A DNA stretch of 16,087 bases, from NCBI GenBank assembly GCA_039819115.1, contig JBCBST010000074.1:1-16087 (forward strand). Reading direction: 5' to 3'. A model generated the notes under the pieces. The model ran no database searches. It was given only the letters and a program-made list of their open reading frames with translations, and was not told where the DNA came from. The position numbers were made by a program, and so were the translations under genes. Of this stretch, positions 11,001 to 16,087 are shown in pieces (position 1 is the first letter of the stretch; each line of letters starts with the position of its first letter). This DNA comes from JBCBST01 sp039819115 (GTDB lineage Bacteria; Bacteroidota; Rhodothermia; Balneolales; Balneolaceae).

Positions 11001-11656
11001 CTCAGACTGCCTGATCCCAGGTTGATAACCCCTCCGCTTCTTACTTCCAGATCATTTTCAAACGTGGTCGCTCCGTCGTTCCCGTTAAAGGTGCCATTTA
11101 TTGTAGCCGAACCCTCAATTACGAACGTACTATTCTCAACATTCACAGTGCCATTGTTCGAAACGGTGAATTCACCTTCCGATGTGAAGCTGCCATTCCC
11201 ACCGTTTATGGTTCCATTTATCGTCACATCATTTTGAGCGACAAATGCACCTGTGCTAATATCTATTCCTGCATTTGTAAATCCCATATTGAATGCCCCC
11301 TCGTTGGTCACATTTCCACCATTCAGGATAAGAGTCCCTTCATTATTTATTCGTAACCGGTCTTTAATGGTCAGTGTAGCCGCATTGCTGACGGTTAACG
11401 TACCGCCATTGGAAAAATCACTGATAACGAGTTCTTCCACCGTTACATTTTGGGTGACAACGGGATAAGGATTGCTGCCCTGGGGGCGTATACGAACGGT
11501 TGAACTTTCGGAGGGTGCTCCAACCGGCGACCAGTTCGCCCCGGTGTTCCAATCGCTGTTCACAGAACCCACCCATACCTTGTCCTGTGCATATACCGAT
11601 GCGACAGAGCATACCATAGAAATCATAAAAATGGTAAAAGAAAAACCGGCTTTCAT
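8087..11656 (-). CDS. T9SS-exported beta-helix surface protein
   Basis: This 1189-residue secreted protein is probably anchored or released through the type IX secretion system. It starts at ATG with a signal peptide (cleavage after VYA, about residue 23). A segment with a GxxWNTGANW motif (about 24-110) is followed by a regular beta-helix of roughly 21-residue rungs (about 157-347). An Ig-like domain of the SbsA/Big type lies at about 413-508. A second NGNWNTPNTW segment begins near 510. A block nearly identical in pattern to the downstream 2653-residue protein lies at about 679-899. The C-terminus has the T9SS type A sorting domain (NYPNPFNPTTTIQF near 1106-1128, final MMLIK). Apart from one cysteine in the signal peptide I see none. 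The gene lies 107 bases upstream of its paralogous partner on the same strand, with no obvious terminator between them, so co-transcription is plausible. It is probably an adhesin or cell-envelope structural protein. No catalytic motif is visible. Confidence 0.9.
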   Translation of the reverse strand: MKAGFSFTIFMISMVCSVASVYAQDKVWVGSVNSDWNTGANWSPVGAPSESSTVRIRPQGSNPYPVVTQNVTVEELVISDFSNGGTLTVSNAATLTIKDRLRINNEGTLILNGGNVTNEGAFNMGFTNAGIDISTGAFVAQNDVTINGTINGGNGSFTSEGEFTVSNNGTVNVENSTFVIEGSATINGTFNGNDGATTFENDLEVRSGGVINLGSGSLSMESETEIRSNGTANFGSGSVSIIGELDVRSSGFFNVQDAVVTVSAEAEFTSNGNLSIENGTLNVVGEASLSSGSTFDLGNGNLNIDGDVEFLGGSTVNAGTSTIQVTGDLELANSNFNADSSTVVFSGDGDQEIDGTITFYNLTVETDGALLSGGDITVTNDAAVQNGSEINMQGNDQLEVQGQFDNEGTVNNTRPFVEEVTVNSGTSITLLFDTDMENTSVENVSNYALDNSISITAATQNTGNLREVTLTVSALTNGIEYTLTINNVRNTGGTQIADNHIQRFTPSTTVTYFSRRNGNWNTPNTWSTVSHTGPAASDIPTTTTGNRVRIDDLVTITTPIDADRVESIVVDVNGRFRINRDGILDLGTKVITGPGQFIVNSRGQILITSADGISASSPTGNIQTATRTFNTNGLYDYIGDVPQVTGDGLPEQVRILTIDNTAGVTLTKNLRASNTLQLENGILTVPPGLNLIANNKSISNGSLILQQELTGTTGWRLLSSPVSTTYGDLLDSVVTQGFAGSQLGNTASDSLQPNILFYDETFPGTDNQRWRAPVNANDTIPAGQGIFAFVFGSIPTDNRYNQPLPVTLTAFGQEHDGDANRIEYDVTFTASADSGWNLVGNPYASSIDWDHPSWRKTRMDNTIYVWDTATSQYKTWNGTTGDLTDGIIAPFQGFWVKANAANPRLRISENAKVFGDVFVGKTANAPIPSLSLVLTNGQEATSTHFMFSDSASIAKDAKDAFRLLPPPGIGTYLEAGSVLDDGTLLSINNLPRRFGIPIAIPLSFKAFNTGTASFTPLSLEWDELKNIPRGWTISLIDNDTGTHIPLKSEGSYTYEPRRGKLLKAPNAERSSGARLTQKSVINKRNARFLLLIDPGEDGTELPQQTRLEQNYPNPFNPTTTIQFEIPLQDIVQLTVFDITGRYVKQIVDTELSAGIHRIPFDGSDLASGLYIYQLRTSQGVYAQKMMLIK

Positions 11657-11707
11657 TTTAAAATGTGAAATCGCATGTAATGTTACCCTTAAGAGATGAT
11701 ATAGGCT

Positions 11708-11729
11708 GCCATTAAATGGTTATAATGGC
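11708..11729. promoter_or_regulatory. Dyad with embedded TATAAT in the divergent intergenic region
   Basis: GCCATTA at 11708-11714 is the exact reverse complement of TAATGGC at 11723-11729, with an 8-base spacer. TATAAT on the plus strand (11721-11726) overlaps the right arm, about 75 bases before the rfbD start. A shorter alternative palindrome, CCATTAAATGG, sits inside it at 11709-11719. The element lies in the 145-base region between the divergent 1189-residue protein gene and rfbD, so it could be an operator over an rfbD promoter. I see no matching -35 hexamer. The dyad is directly visible; its role is inferred. Confidence 0.3.
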
Positions 11730-11801
11730 TATTATCGACAAGATTTTGATTTATTGAATAAGATAACCTTAACCAGCCAATAGAAGGTTTAAATCTTTCT
11801 T

Positions 11802-12665
11802 ATGAAGTATTTGATAGCAGGTTCTGGCGGGCAGCTTGGCAGGGAGTGGATTGTACGACTTGAACAACTCCACGCTGACGCCGTTTTTCCTTCCAAAGAG
11901 GACTTTGATATTACAGACCCTGCCAAAGTTAACGAACAGTTGCTCTATCATCGTCCCGATGTGGTGATTAACTGCGCGGCCTATACCCGGGTGGACGATG
12001 CAGAAGACAATAAACATACGGCCAGACAAGTGAATGAAGAGGGGGTTCGCCACCTGGCAGAAATCTGCAAAACGATGGGAATACTACTGGTGCATTACTC
12101 AACCGATTATGTATTTGAAGGCAGTACCCTCGATGCTTCACGGCTGAAGGATGGATACCCTGAGTACCATGCTCCTAATCCTGTCAATTACTACGGCATC
12201 ACCAAGCTGAAAGGGGAGCGTATCATTCAGGAATCGGGAGTTGAATATCTTATCATCCGCGTATCCTGGCTATGCGGACAATTCGGAAATAACTTTGTTA
12301 AAACCATGGTGAGGCTGGGAGAACAGCGCGATACCCTGAATGTGGTCAACGATCAATGGGGGAGCCCGGCTTTTGCACATAACGTGGTAGAAAACACCCT
12401 GGTTCTGATCAGGCATGAACAGCGTGGAGTGTTTCATATTACCTCGTCGGGTAAAACAAACTGGAGTGAATTTGCCCGGCTTATCTTCAGCGAGTTTGGT
12501 CTTTCAACAACGGTTCAAGGTATTCCCAGTTCGGAATACCCCACACGTGCTGTGCGTCCCGCATTTTCTCTGCTTAGTACAAAAAAAATAAGTACTATTC
12601 CCGACCATAATATCCTTCCTTGGCAACAAGGATTACGTGAGCTGATAAGACACATACGTGCATGA
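11802..12665 (+). CDS. rfbD: dTDP-4-dehydrorhamnose reductase
   Basis: This 287-residue enzyme reduces dTDP-4-dehydro-L-rhamnose to dTDP-L-rhamnose with NAD(P)H, the last step of the cytoplasmic pathway supplying rhamnose for surface polysaccharides. The N-terminal Rossmann motif GSGGQLGRE, the NCAAYTRVDDAED segment, STDYVFEG (Thr101) and YYGITK (Tyr131, Lys135) match the Thr-Tyr-Lys catalytic set of the RmlD family. RVSWLCGQFGNNFV and VVNDQWGSPA are also family hallmarks. The length is close to the family norm. A slightly long loop follows STDYVFEG. The ATG at 11802 begins the Rossmann strand directly (MKYLIAG). The only purine-rich site, AGAAGG at 11782-11787, is 14 bases away, too far for a strong Shine-Dalgarno. 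It is the first gene of the six-gene run and overlaps rfbC by four bases (ATGA). Confidence 0.96.
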   Translation: MKYLIAGSGGQLGREWIVRLEQLHADAVFPSKEDFDITDPAKVNEQLLYHRPDVVINCAAYTRVDDAEDNKHTARQVNEEGVRHLAEICKTMGILLVHYSTDYVFEGSTLDASRLKDGYPEYHAPNPVNYYGITKLKGERIIQESGVEYLIIRVSWLCGQFGNNFVKTMVRLGEQRDTLNVVNDQWGSPAFAHNVVENTLVLIRHEQRGVFHITSSGKTNWSEFARLIFSEFGLSTTVQGIPSSEYPTRAVRPAFSLLSTKKISTIPDHNILPWQQGLRELIRHIRA

Positions 12666-13213
12666 ACATTACCCCAACCCGAATACCAGACGTATTGCTA
12701 CTTGAACCCGTTGTTTATGAAGATGAGCGGGGTTTTTTCAAAGAAACGTTCCGGGAAGAACATCTTAAAAAACACGGTATTGATGTATCCTTTGTACAGG
12801 AAAACTACTCCAAATCGTTTAAAGGCGCCATTCGCGGACTTCATTACCAGATCATAAACCCACAGGATAAACTTATTCAGTGTGTCTTGGGCGAAGTACT
12901 GGATGTAGCCGTCGATATTCGAAAGGATTCCCCTTCTTTCGGGCAGTATGTTGCGATTAAGCTATCGGCCGAAAACCACCGGATGTTGCTCATTCCAAAA
13001 GGGTTTGCACACGGGTTTTCCGTGTTGTCTGATGAAGCCATTATCACGTATAAATGCAGCGATTATTACAACCCGGAGGGCGAACGGGGTATACGCTGGG
13101 ACGATCCTTTGATTCGTATTCACTGGGATGTAGCCCGCCCTATTTTATCAGAGAAAGACCGGAATCAACCGTTGTTTTCTACCCTCAAAGACGAAGATAT
13201 TTTCCACATCTAA
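12662..13213 (+). CDS. rfbC: dTDP-4-dehydrorhamnose 3,5-epimerase
   Basis: This 183-residue cupin enzyme epimerises dTDP-4-dehydro-6-deoxy-D-glucose at C3 and C5 to the L-rhamnose precursor, the step before RfbD. Family motifs are all present: DERGFFKETFRE near the N-terminus, GAIRGLHYQ with the catalytic histidine at position 61, DKLIQCVLGEVLDVAVDIR, the conserved IPKGFAHGF segment, and YKCSDYYNPEGERGIRWDD with the aromatic residues lining the active site. The length matches the family. Its ATG overlaps the rfbD stop in an ATGA arrangement and has no clear ribosome binding site, which suggests translational coupling. The rfbA and rfbB genes that usually accompany it are not in the window. 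Confidence 0.97.
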   Translation: MNITPTRIPDVLLLEPVVYEDERGFFKETFREEHLKKHGIDVSFVQENYSKSFKGAIRGLHYQIINPQDKLIQCVLGEVLDVAVDIRKDSPSFGQYVAIKLSAENHRMLLIPKGFAHGFSVLSDEAIITYKCSDYYNPEGERGIRWDDPLIRIHWDVARPILSEKDRNQPLFSTLKDEDIFHI

Positions 13214-13222
13214 CCGTGTTTT

Positions 13223-13684
13223 ATGAACTATTGGCTAATGAAATCAGAACCCGATGCATACAGCATTGATGACCTCCAACGAGATGTGGTAGAGCCCTGG
13301 GACGGTATCCGGAATTACCAGGCCCGTAACTTCATGAGAGATGAGATGTCGATAGGAGACAAGATTTTGTTTTATCATTCAAATGCCAAACCCATTGCTG
13401 TGGTAGGGACTATGGAAGTGGCAAGTACTCCATATCCTGACCCTACGCAGTTCGATCCCCAGTCCAAGTATTTTGATGAAAAGAGCAGTGAGGAGAACCC
13501 AAGGTGGGAATTGGTTGATGTGAAGTTTATACAAAAGTTTGAACGCCCGGTTACCCGTGAGGAAATGAAATTGGAACCGGAACTGCAGGAGATGCTCATT
13601 TTTAAGCGTAGTCGATTGTCCATTACGCCAATTACGGAATCCGAATGGAAGAAAATACACCATATGGCAGGTGCTAAAGAGTAG
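13223..13684 (+). CDS. EVE domain protein (PUA-like, THYN1 family)
   Basis: This 153-residue single-domain protein is of the EVE family, a PUA-like fold related to YTH domains and to eukaryotic thymocyte nuclear protein 1. The family signature is clear: YWLMKSEPDAYS at the N-terminus, WDGIRNYQARNFM at about 26-38, GDKILFYHSN, then IAVVGTMEV. The aromatic cage expected to hold a modified base plausibly includes Trp26 and neighbouring aromatics. EVE domains are proposed, and in some fusions shown, to bind modified bases in DNA or RNA; a stand-alone copy like this one has no assigned substrate. It starts 9 bases after rfbC and ends 9 bases before the dCTP deaminase gene, so it is very likely in the same operon. 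Its physiological role here is unknown. Confidence 0.92.
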   Translation: MNYWLMKSEPDAYSIDDLQRDVVEPWDGIRNYQARNFMRDEMSIGDKILFYHSNAKPIAVVGTMEVASTPYPDPTQFDPQSKYFDEKSSEENPRWELVDVKFIQKFERPVTREEMKLEPELQEMLIFKRSRLSITPITESEWKKIHHMAGAKE

Positions 13685-13693
13685 TTATAAAAC

Positions 13694-14908
13694 ATGGCAG
13701 ACACACATTCGCACTTTTCGATCCGTACAAAAGGAGTATTACCCATTCAGCGACTTAAAAACCTCGTTGAACTAGGAGTTATTGGGTCCCATCCGGATCA
13801 TCCGATACAAGAAAATCAATTTCAGCCCAACTCTCTTGACCTCAGGTTGGGTGAACACGCGTATCGGGTGCGGTGCAGCTTTCTGCCTGAGAATGATACG
13901 GTTGAAGAGAAGATTGAAAAACTGGAGCAATACTCTTTTTCCATCACAGATGGTGCTGTTCTTGAAACAAATGGAGTGTACATCATCCCTTTGCTTGAGC
14001 ATGTAAAACTCCCGAAAGCTCATTTTCCACCTCAAAAAGGACTATTCAACACAAACGGCAGTTCCGATGGGCCACAGTTGTTTTCTGAGGTTAACCTAAC
14101 GGCCAAAGCCAACCCAAAAAGTTCTACCGGCAGGCTGGATGTATTTACGAGAGTCATCACAGACTATTCGCACCGCTTTGAAGAGGTAAATGCGGGATAC
14201 CAGGGACAGTTGTATCTGGAAGTGGTGCCCAAATCATTTCCTATAAAAGTGAGAACTGGTCAGCGCCTGAACCAGCTACGCATCAGACATGGTTTTGAAG
14301 TACTCACCGACCAGGATTTACTCCGAATTCATGGCCAGGATCCGCTACTATTTAACGATCAGCTTCATCCTGTGCCGTTGTCTTTGTTAAAAGTAAATAA
14401 AGGTCTTTTCATGAGTGTGCATTTAAGAGGCGAGGAGGGCCAAATCATTGGTTACAGGGCACGTAAGCATAGTCATATTGTTGATTTAGATTGTATCAAT
14501 CACTATGATGTAAACGAATTTTGGGAGCCGATATACGCACATCGCGATCGTTCGCTGATCTTAGAACCCGAAGCCTTTTATATCTTCGCCTCGAAAGAGC
14601 GGATACGGGTGCCTAAACAATTAGCCTCAGAAATGATTGCTTACGATACCGGTTCCGGCGAGCTGCGAACCCATTACGCTGGTTTTTTCGATTCAGGTTT
14701 TGGAGGCAGTGTTGAGGATAAGGGCGCCAGAGCTGTGCTGGAAGTCCGTTCTCATGATGTTCCATTTATGATTGAAGATGGGCAAACGCTGTTCAGTATG
14801 CAGTTTGAGCCGAACACCGAGATCCCCGATATGATCTATGGAACAGACATCAAAAGTAATTATCAGGGACAAAGCCTGAAACTGGGTAAGCACTTTAAGC
14901 AGGAATAA
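13694..14908 (+). CDS. dcd: Two-domain 2'-deoxycytidine 5'-triphosphate deaminase (DCD)
   Basis: This 404-residue protein belongs to the long, internally duplicated dCTP deaminase family, which converts dCTP to dUTP for thymidylate synthesis. The N-terminal half has QPNSLDLRLG (near 36-45), a LLEHVKLP strand, and ANPKSSTGRLDVF followed by GYQGQLYLEV. Ser143, Arg147 and Glu176 line up with E. coli Dcd Ser111, Arg115 and Glu138. The C-terminal half repeats the fold: LEPEAFYIFASKERIRVP, then GFGGSVEDKGARAVLEV with Glu350, and a final FSMQFE strand. It lacks the Ser-x-x-x-Arg motif, having TGSGELR instead, so catalysis probably resides in the first half. The usual trimeric E. coli enzyme is about half this length. 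It follows the EVE gene by 9 bases and precedes the Fe-S protein gene by one base. dUTPase-like activity is an alternative I cannot exclude. Confidence 0.88.
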   Translation: MADTHSHFSIRTKGVLPIQRLKNLVELGVIGSHPDHPIQENQFQPNSLDLRLGEHAYRVRCSFLPENDTVEEKIEKLEQYSFSITDGAVLETNGVYIIPLLEHVKLPKAHFPPQKGLFNTNGSSDGPQLFSEVNLTAKANPKSSTGRLDVFTRVITDYSHRFEEVNAGYQGQLYLEVVPKSFPIKVRTGQRLNQLRIRHGFEVLTDQDLLRIHGQDPLLFNDQLHPVPLSLLKVNKGLFMSVHLRGEEGQIIGYRARKHSHIVDLDCINHYDVNEFWEPIYAHRDRSLILEPEAFYIFASKERIRVPKQLASEMIAYDTGSGELRTHYAGFFDSGFGGSVEDKGARAVLEVRSHDVPFMIEDGQTLFSMQFEPNTEIPDMIYGTDIKSNYQGQSLKLGKHFKQE

Positions 14909-14909
14909 C

Positions 14910-15119
14910 ATGATCGTAGATCGATGTGTGTGCCACAATGTTTCATTTGAAATCATCAAAGAGCTGGCAGCCAAAGAGGGTATACGTAATATAGAAGAGC
15001 TTCAGATGCTGGAAATCAGCAGTACGAAATGTAAAATGTGTCGCCCGTACATCGAAATGATGTTTGAGACAGGAGAAACTAAATTTCGACCGGGGACGAA
15101 TTTTGAGCGTTTAGGGTAA
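14910..15119 (+). CDS. BFD-like [2Fe-2S]-binding protein
   Basis: This 69-residue protein consists of a single BFD-type iron-sulfur domain. Cysteines 6, 8, 41 and 44 form C-x-C-x32-C-x2-C, the spacing of bacterioferritin-associated ferredoxin and of BFD domains in nitrite and other reductases. The helical middle (FEIIKELAAKEGIRNIEELQML) fits the helix-turn-helix scaffold that holds the cluster. The C-terminal tail after residue 50 is short and polar. It starts one base after the dCTP deaminase stop and its stop overlaps the rsmE start by one base (TAATG), so it is firmly embedded in the operon. No bacterioferritin gene is nearby, so a role as Bfd partner is not supported by context. It may deliver electrons or sense iron. 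The partner is unknown. Confidence 0.82.
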   Translation: MIVDRCVCHNVSFEIIKELAAKEGIRNIEELQMLEISSTKCKMCRPYIEMMFETGETKFRPGTNFERLG

Positions 15120-15811
15120 TGGAGCTGTTTTTTACTCCGTCATCCTGCATTAACGACGAAACGCTTGAATTAACCGATCAAGAAGCCAGGCATTTTGCCC
15201 AGGTATTCAGAAAAAGAGAAGGCGACTCTTTTTGGGTTACCGATGGTGAAGGTACATTATACACCGCTCAGTGTGTCTCCATCGGGAAGCGAACGGTAGA
15301 AGCCAGAATATCGAAACGCACGTTTACCGGGCAAACGCCACCCCATACCATACTGGCTATTGGTGTATTAAAGAAAAAAGACCGGCTGGAGACGGCCATC
15401 GAAAAAGCGGTTGAGCTGGGTGTATCGGGTATTATTCTTCTTAATACTCAACACACCGAAAAAGGGGGCATATCCGAACAAAGGCTGCGCTCTATCTGCA
15501 TCAGTGCAATCAAACAGTCTCAACGGGTCTGGCTGCCGGCCATTCACGTTAACCTGAAACCGGATGATGTACTCCGGCAATTTCCCGATCACAGGTATAT
15601 CATTGCCCATGAAAAAGGAAATGACAATACGCCAATACGGGAGCTTACAACGGGTTCAAAGGACATCCTTTTTATCGGACCAGAGGGGGGATTCAGTCCA
15701 TCAGAAGTGGATATGATTCGTACTTCGGGAGGGGTGATTGTTAGCCTGGGTGACTATCGGCTGCGAGCAGAAACTGCTGCCATTGCCGGTCTCAGTCAGC
15801 TATTGATTTAG
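15119..15811 (+). CDS. rsmE: 16S rRNA (uracil-1498-N3)-methyltransferase
   Basis: This 230-residue SPOUT-class methyltransferase N3-methylates U1498 of 16S rRNA in the assembled small subunit, using S-adenosylmethionine. The N-terminal PUA-like domain includes DQEARHFAQVFRKREGDSFWVTDGEG. The catalytic domain opens with LKKKDRLETAIEKAVELGV. The C-terminal trefoil knot shows FIGPEGGFSPSE (Gly187 to Glu194) and RLRAETA (Arg214 to Ala220), both diagnostic of RsmE. The length fits the family. The ATG overlaps the preceding stop as TAATG, which suggests translational coupling. It is the last gene of the six-gene run and ends 88 bases before the end of a convergent minus-strand gene. Confidence 0.97.
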   Translation: MELFFTPSSCINDETLELTDQEARHFAQVFRKREGDSFWVTDGEGTLYTAQCVSIGKRTVEARISKRTFTGQTPPHTILAIGVLKKKDRLETAIEKAVELGVSGIILLNTQHTEKGGISEQRLRSICISAIKQSQRVWLPAIHVNLKPDDVLRQFPDHRYIIAHEKGNDNTPIRELTTGSKDILFIGPEGGFSPSEVDMIRTSGGVIVSLGDYRLRAETAAIAGLSQLLI

Positions 15812-15836
15812 TTAGCGAGCTAATTAATTAGCTAAC
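15811..15836. repeat. Interrupted palindrome just after rsmE
   Basis: GTTAGC at 15811-15816 pairs with GCTAAC at 15831-15836. Inside it, AGCTAATTAATTAGCT at 15818-15833 is a perfect 16-base palindrome. Removing GAGC at 15817-15820 would leave a perfect 22-base palindrome. The first base overlaps the rsmE stop codon. There is no T-tract after it on either strand, so it is not a canonical terminator. It may be a 3'-end hairpin protecting the operon transcript or a protein-binding dyad. Confidence 0.6.
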
Positions 15837-15846
15837 CATCAGGCAT

Positions 15847-15880
15847 AAAAAAAGCCGCCTAACAATCGAAAAGCGGCTTT
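15847..15880 (-). terminator. Intrinsic terminator of the Hc1-like gene
   Basis: AAAGCCGC at 15851-15858 pairs with GCGGCTTT at 15873-15880 around a 14-base loop. On the minus strand the stem is followed by a run of seven T residues (plus-strand A at 15847-15853), so this is a good Rho-independent terminator about 19 bases after the stop codon of the minus-strand gene. On the plus strand the hairpin is followed by only three T before GTTGG, so it would end rsmE transcription weakly at best. Confidence 0.85.
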
Positions 15881-15898
15881 GTTGGAAAAACAAGGAAA

Positions 15899-16075
15899 CT
15901 ACGCGTTGTTCTTTTTCTCCTGGATTTCTAGGCGAATATCCTGAGATAATTTCTTTAGATCCTGAAGACCTTTTCTAGCCCTGGTTCCGGCAGCCTTATT
16001 TCCCTTATCGTAGAATTTTTCCATTTCTTCTACTGTTGATTCAACTAGACTTTTTAGATCGTCTATTCTACTCAT
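15899..16075 (-). CDS. Hc1-like histone (histone H1-like nucleoid protein)
   Basis: This short gene encodes 58 residues, starting MSRIDDLKSLVESTVEEMEK and ending EIQEKKNNA. The core FYDKGNKAAGTRARKGLQDLKKL and the following SQDIRLEIQEKK match the conserved part of the Hc1-like histone family found in Bacteroidota and Chlamydiae. In Chlamydia, Hc1 condenses the nucleoid. The Bacteroidota homologues are small, highly helical and lysine/arginine rich, and are thought to bind DNA. Of the 58 residues 14 are Lys or Arg and 13 are Asp or Glu, so the net charge is near neutral and the protein lacks the long basic tail of chlamydial Hc1. CGGAG at 16083-16087 lies 7 bases before the ATG and is a good ribosome binding site, one of the few in this window. 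The promoter lies beyond the window edge. It converges on rsmE. Confidence 0.88.
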   Translation of the reverse strand: MSRIDDLKSLVESTVEEMEKFYDKGNKAAGTRARKGLQDLKKLSQDIRLEIQEKKNNA

Positions 16076-16087
16076 TATCGAACTCCG

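Noticed and set aside
10615..11190. CRISPR-like periodicity of about 63 bases
   Set aside because: The period is a protein repeat of 21 residues. The units differ strongly at DNA level and there are no identical repeats with unique spacers.
8544..11699. Plus-strand open frames opposite the 1189-residue gene, including one of 174 codons at 10713-11237
   Set aside because: The 174-codon frame mirrors the regular beta-helix repeats on the other strand, which keeps it free of stops. Its Pro/Ser/Leu-rich product is what the reverse complement of Gly/Asn/Ser-rich rungs would give.
13054..13269. 71-codon plus-strand frame spanning the rfbC/EVE junction
   Set aside because: It overlaps the conserved C-terminus of rfbC and the start of the EVE gene in another frame.
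13375..14035. Minus-strand open frames opposite the EVE and deaminase genes
   Set aside because: They overlap well-supported family members on the plus strand and show no domain of their own.
13223..14908. EVE plus dCTP deaminase as a dedicated anti-phage system
   Set aside because: The deaminase belongs to a metabolic two-domain family rather than the known defence deaminases. The genes sit in a housekeeping-type operon with rfbC and rsmE, and no mobile element or other defence gene is present.

Overview
The window looks like chromosomal DNA from a marine or halophilic member of the Bacteroidota/FCB group, most likely Balneolota or Rhodothermota. This placement is an inference. It rests on two giant secreted proteins ending in type IX secretion (T9SS type A) sorting domains with the YPNPFNP signature, on a chlamydial Hc1-like histone typical of Bacteroidota, and on poor or absent Shine-Dalgarno sequences. 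Coding density is very high, no non-coding gap exceeds about 150 bases, and I see no tRNA, rRNA, transposase, phage gene or CRISPR array.

Left part (18-11656, minus strand): two large surface or secreted proteins, the 1189-residue one upstream and the 2653-residue one downstream, separated by 107 bases. Both have a signal peptide, long arrays of beta-rich modules (LamG/DUF2341, five cadherin-like repeats and Ig-like domains in the larger; a 21-residue-period beta-helix and one Ig-like domain in the smaller), and a C-terminal T9SS sorting domain. They also share a strongly conserved block of about 220 residues with no assigned function just before the C-terminal region, so they are paralogous in their C-terminal thirds. 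They are probably adhesins or cell-envelope/matrix proteins.

Right part (11802-15811, plus strand): a tightly packed six-gene run with spacings of -4, +9, +9, +1 and -1 bases. In order it encodes dTDP-4-dehydrorhamnose reductase (rfbD), dTDP-4-dehydrorhamnose 3,5-epimerase (rfbC), an EVE/PUA-like protein, a two-domain dCTP deaminase, a small BFD-type [2Fe-2S] protein and the 16S rRNA m3U1498 methyltransferase (rsmE). The last two steps of dTDP-rhamnose synthesis, pyrimidine dNTP metabolism and ribosome modification are therefore probably co-transcribed. rfbA and rfbB must lie elsewhere.

Right edge: a short minus-strand gene (15899-16075, 58 residues) encodes an Hc1-like histone. It converges on rsmE and ends at a clear intrinsic terminator (15847-15880) whose T-tract serves the minus strand. 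The 145-base divergent region 11657-11801 separates the two halves and carries a TATAAT hexamer inside a 22-base dyad.

I did not find a convincing new defence or mobile system. The most interesting items are the uncharacterised conserved module shared by the two T9SS proteins, the regular beta-helix in the smaller one, the EVE / dCTP deaminase / Fe-S cluster and the Hc1-like mini-gene.
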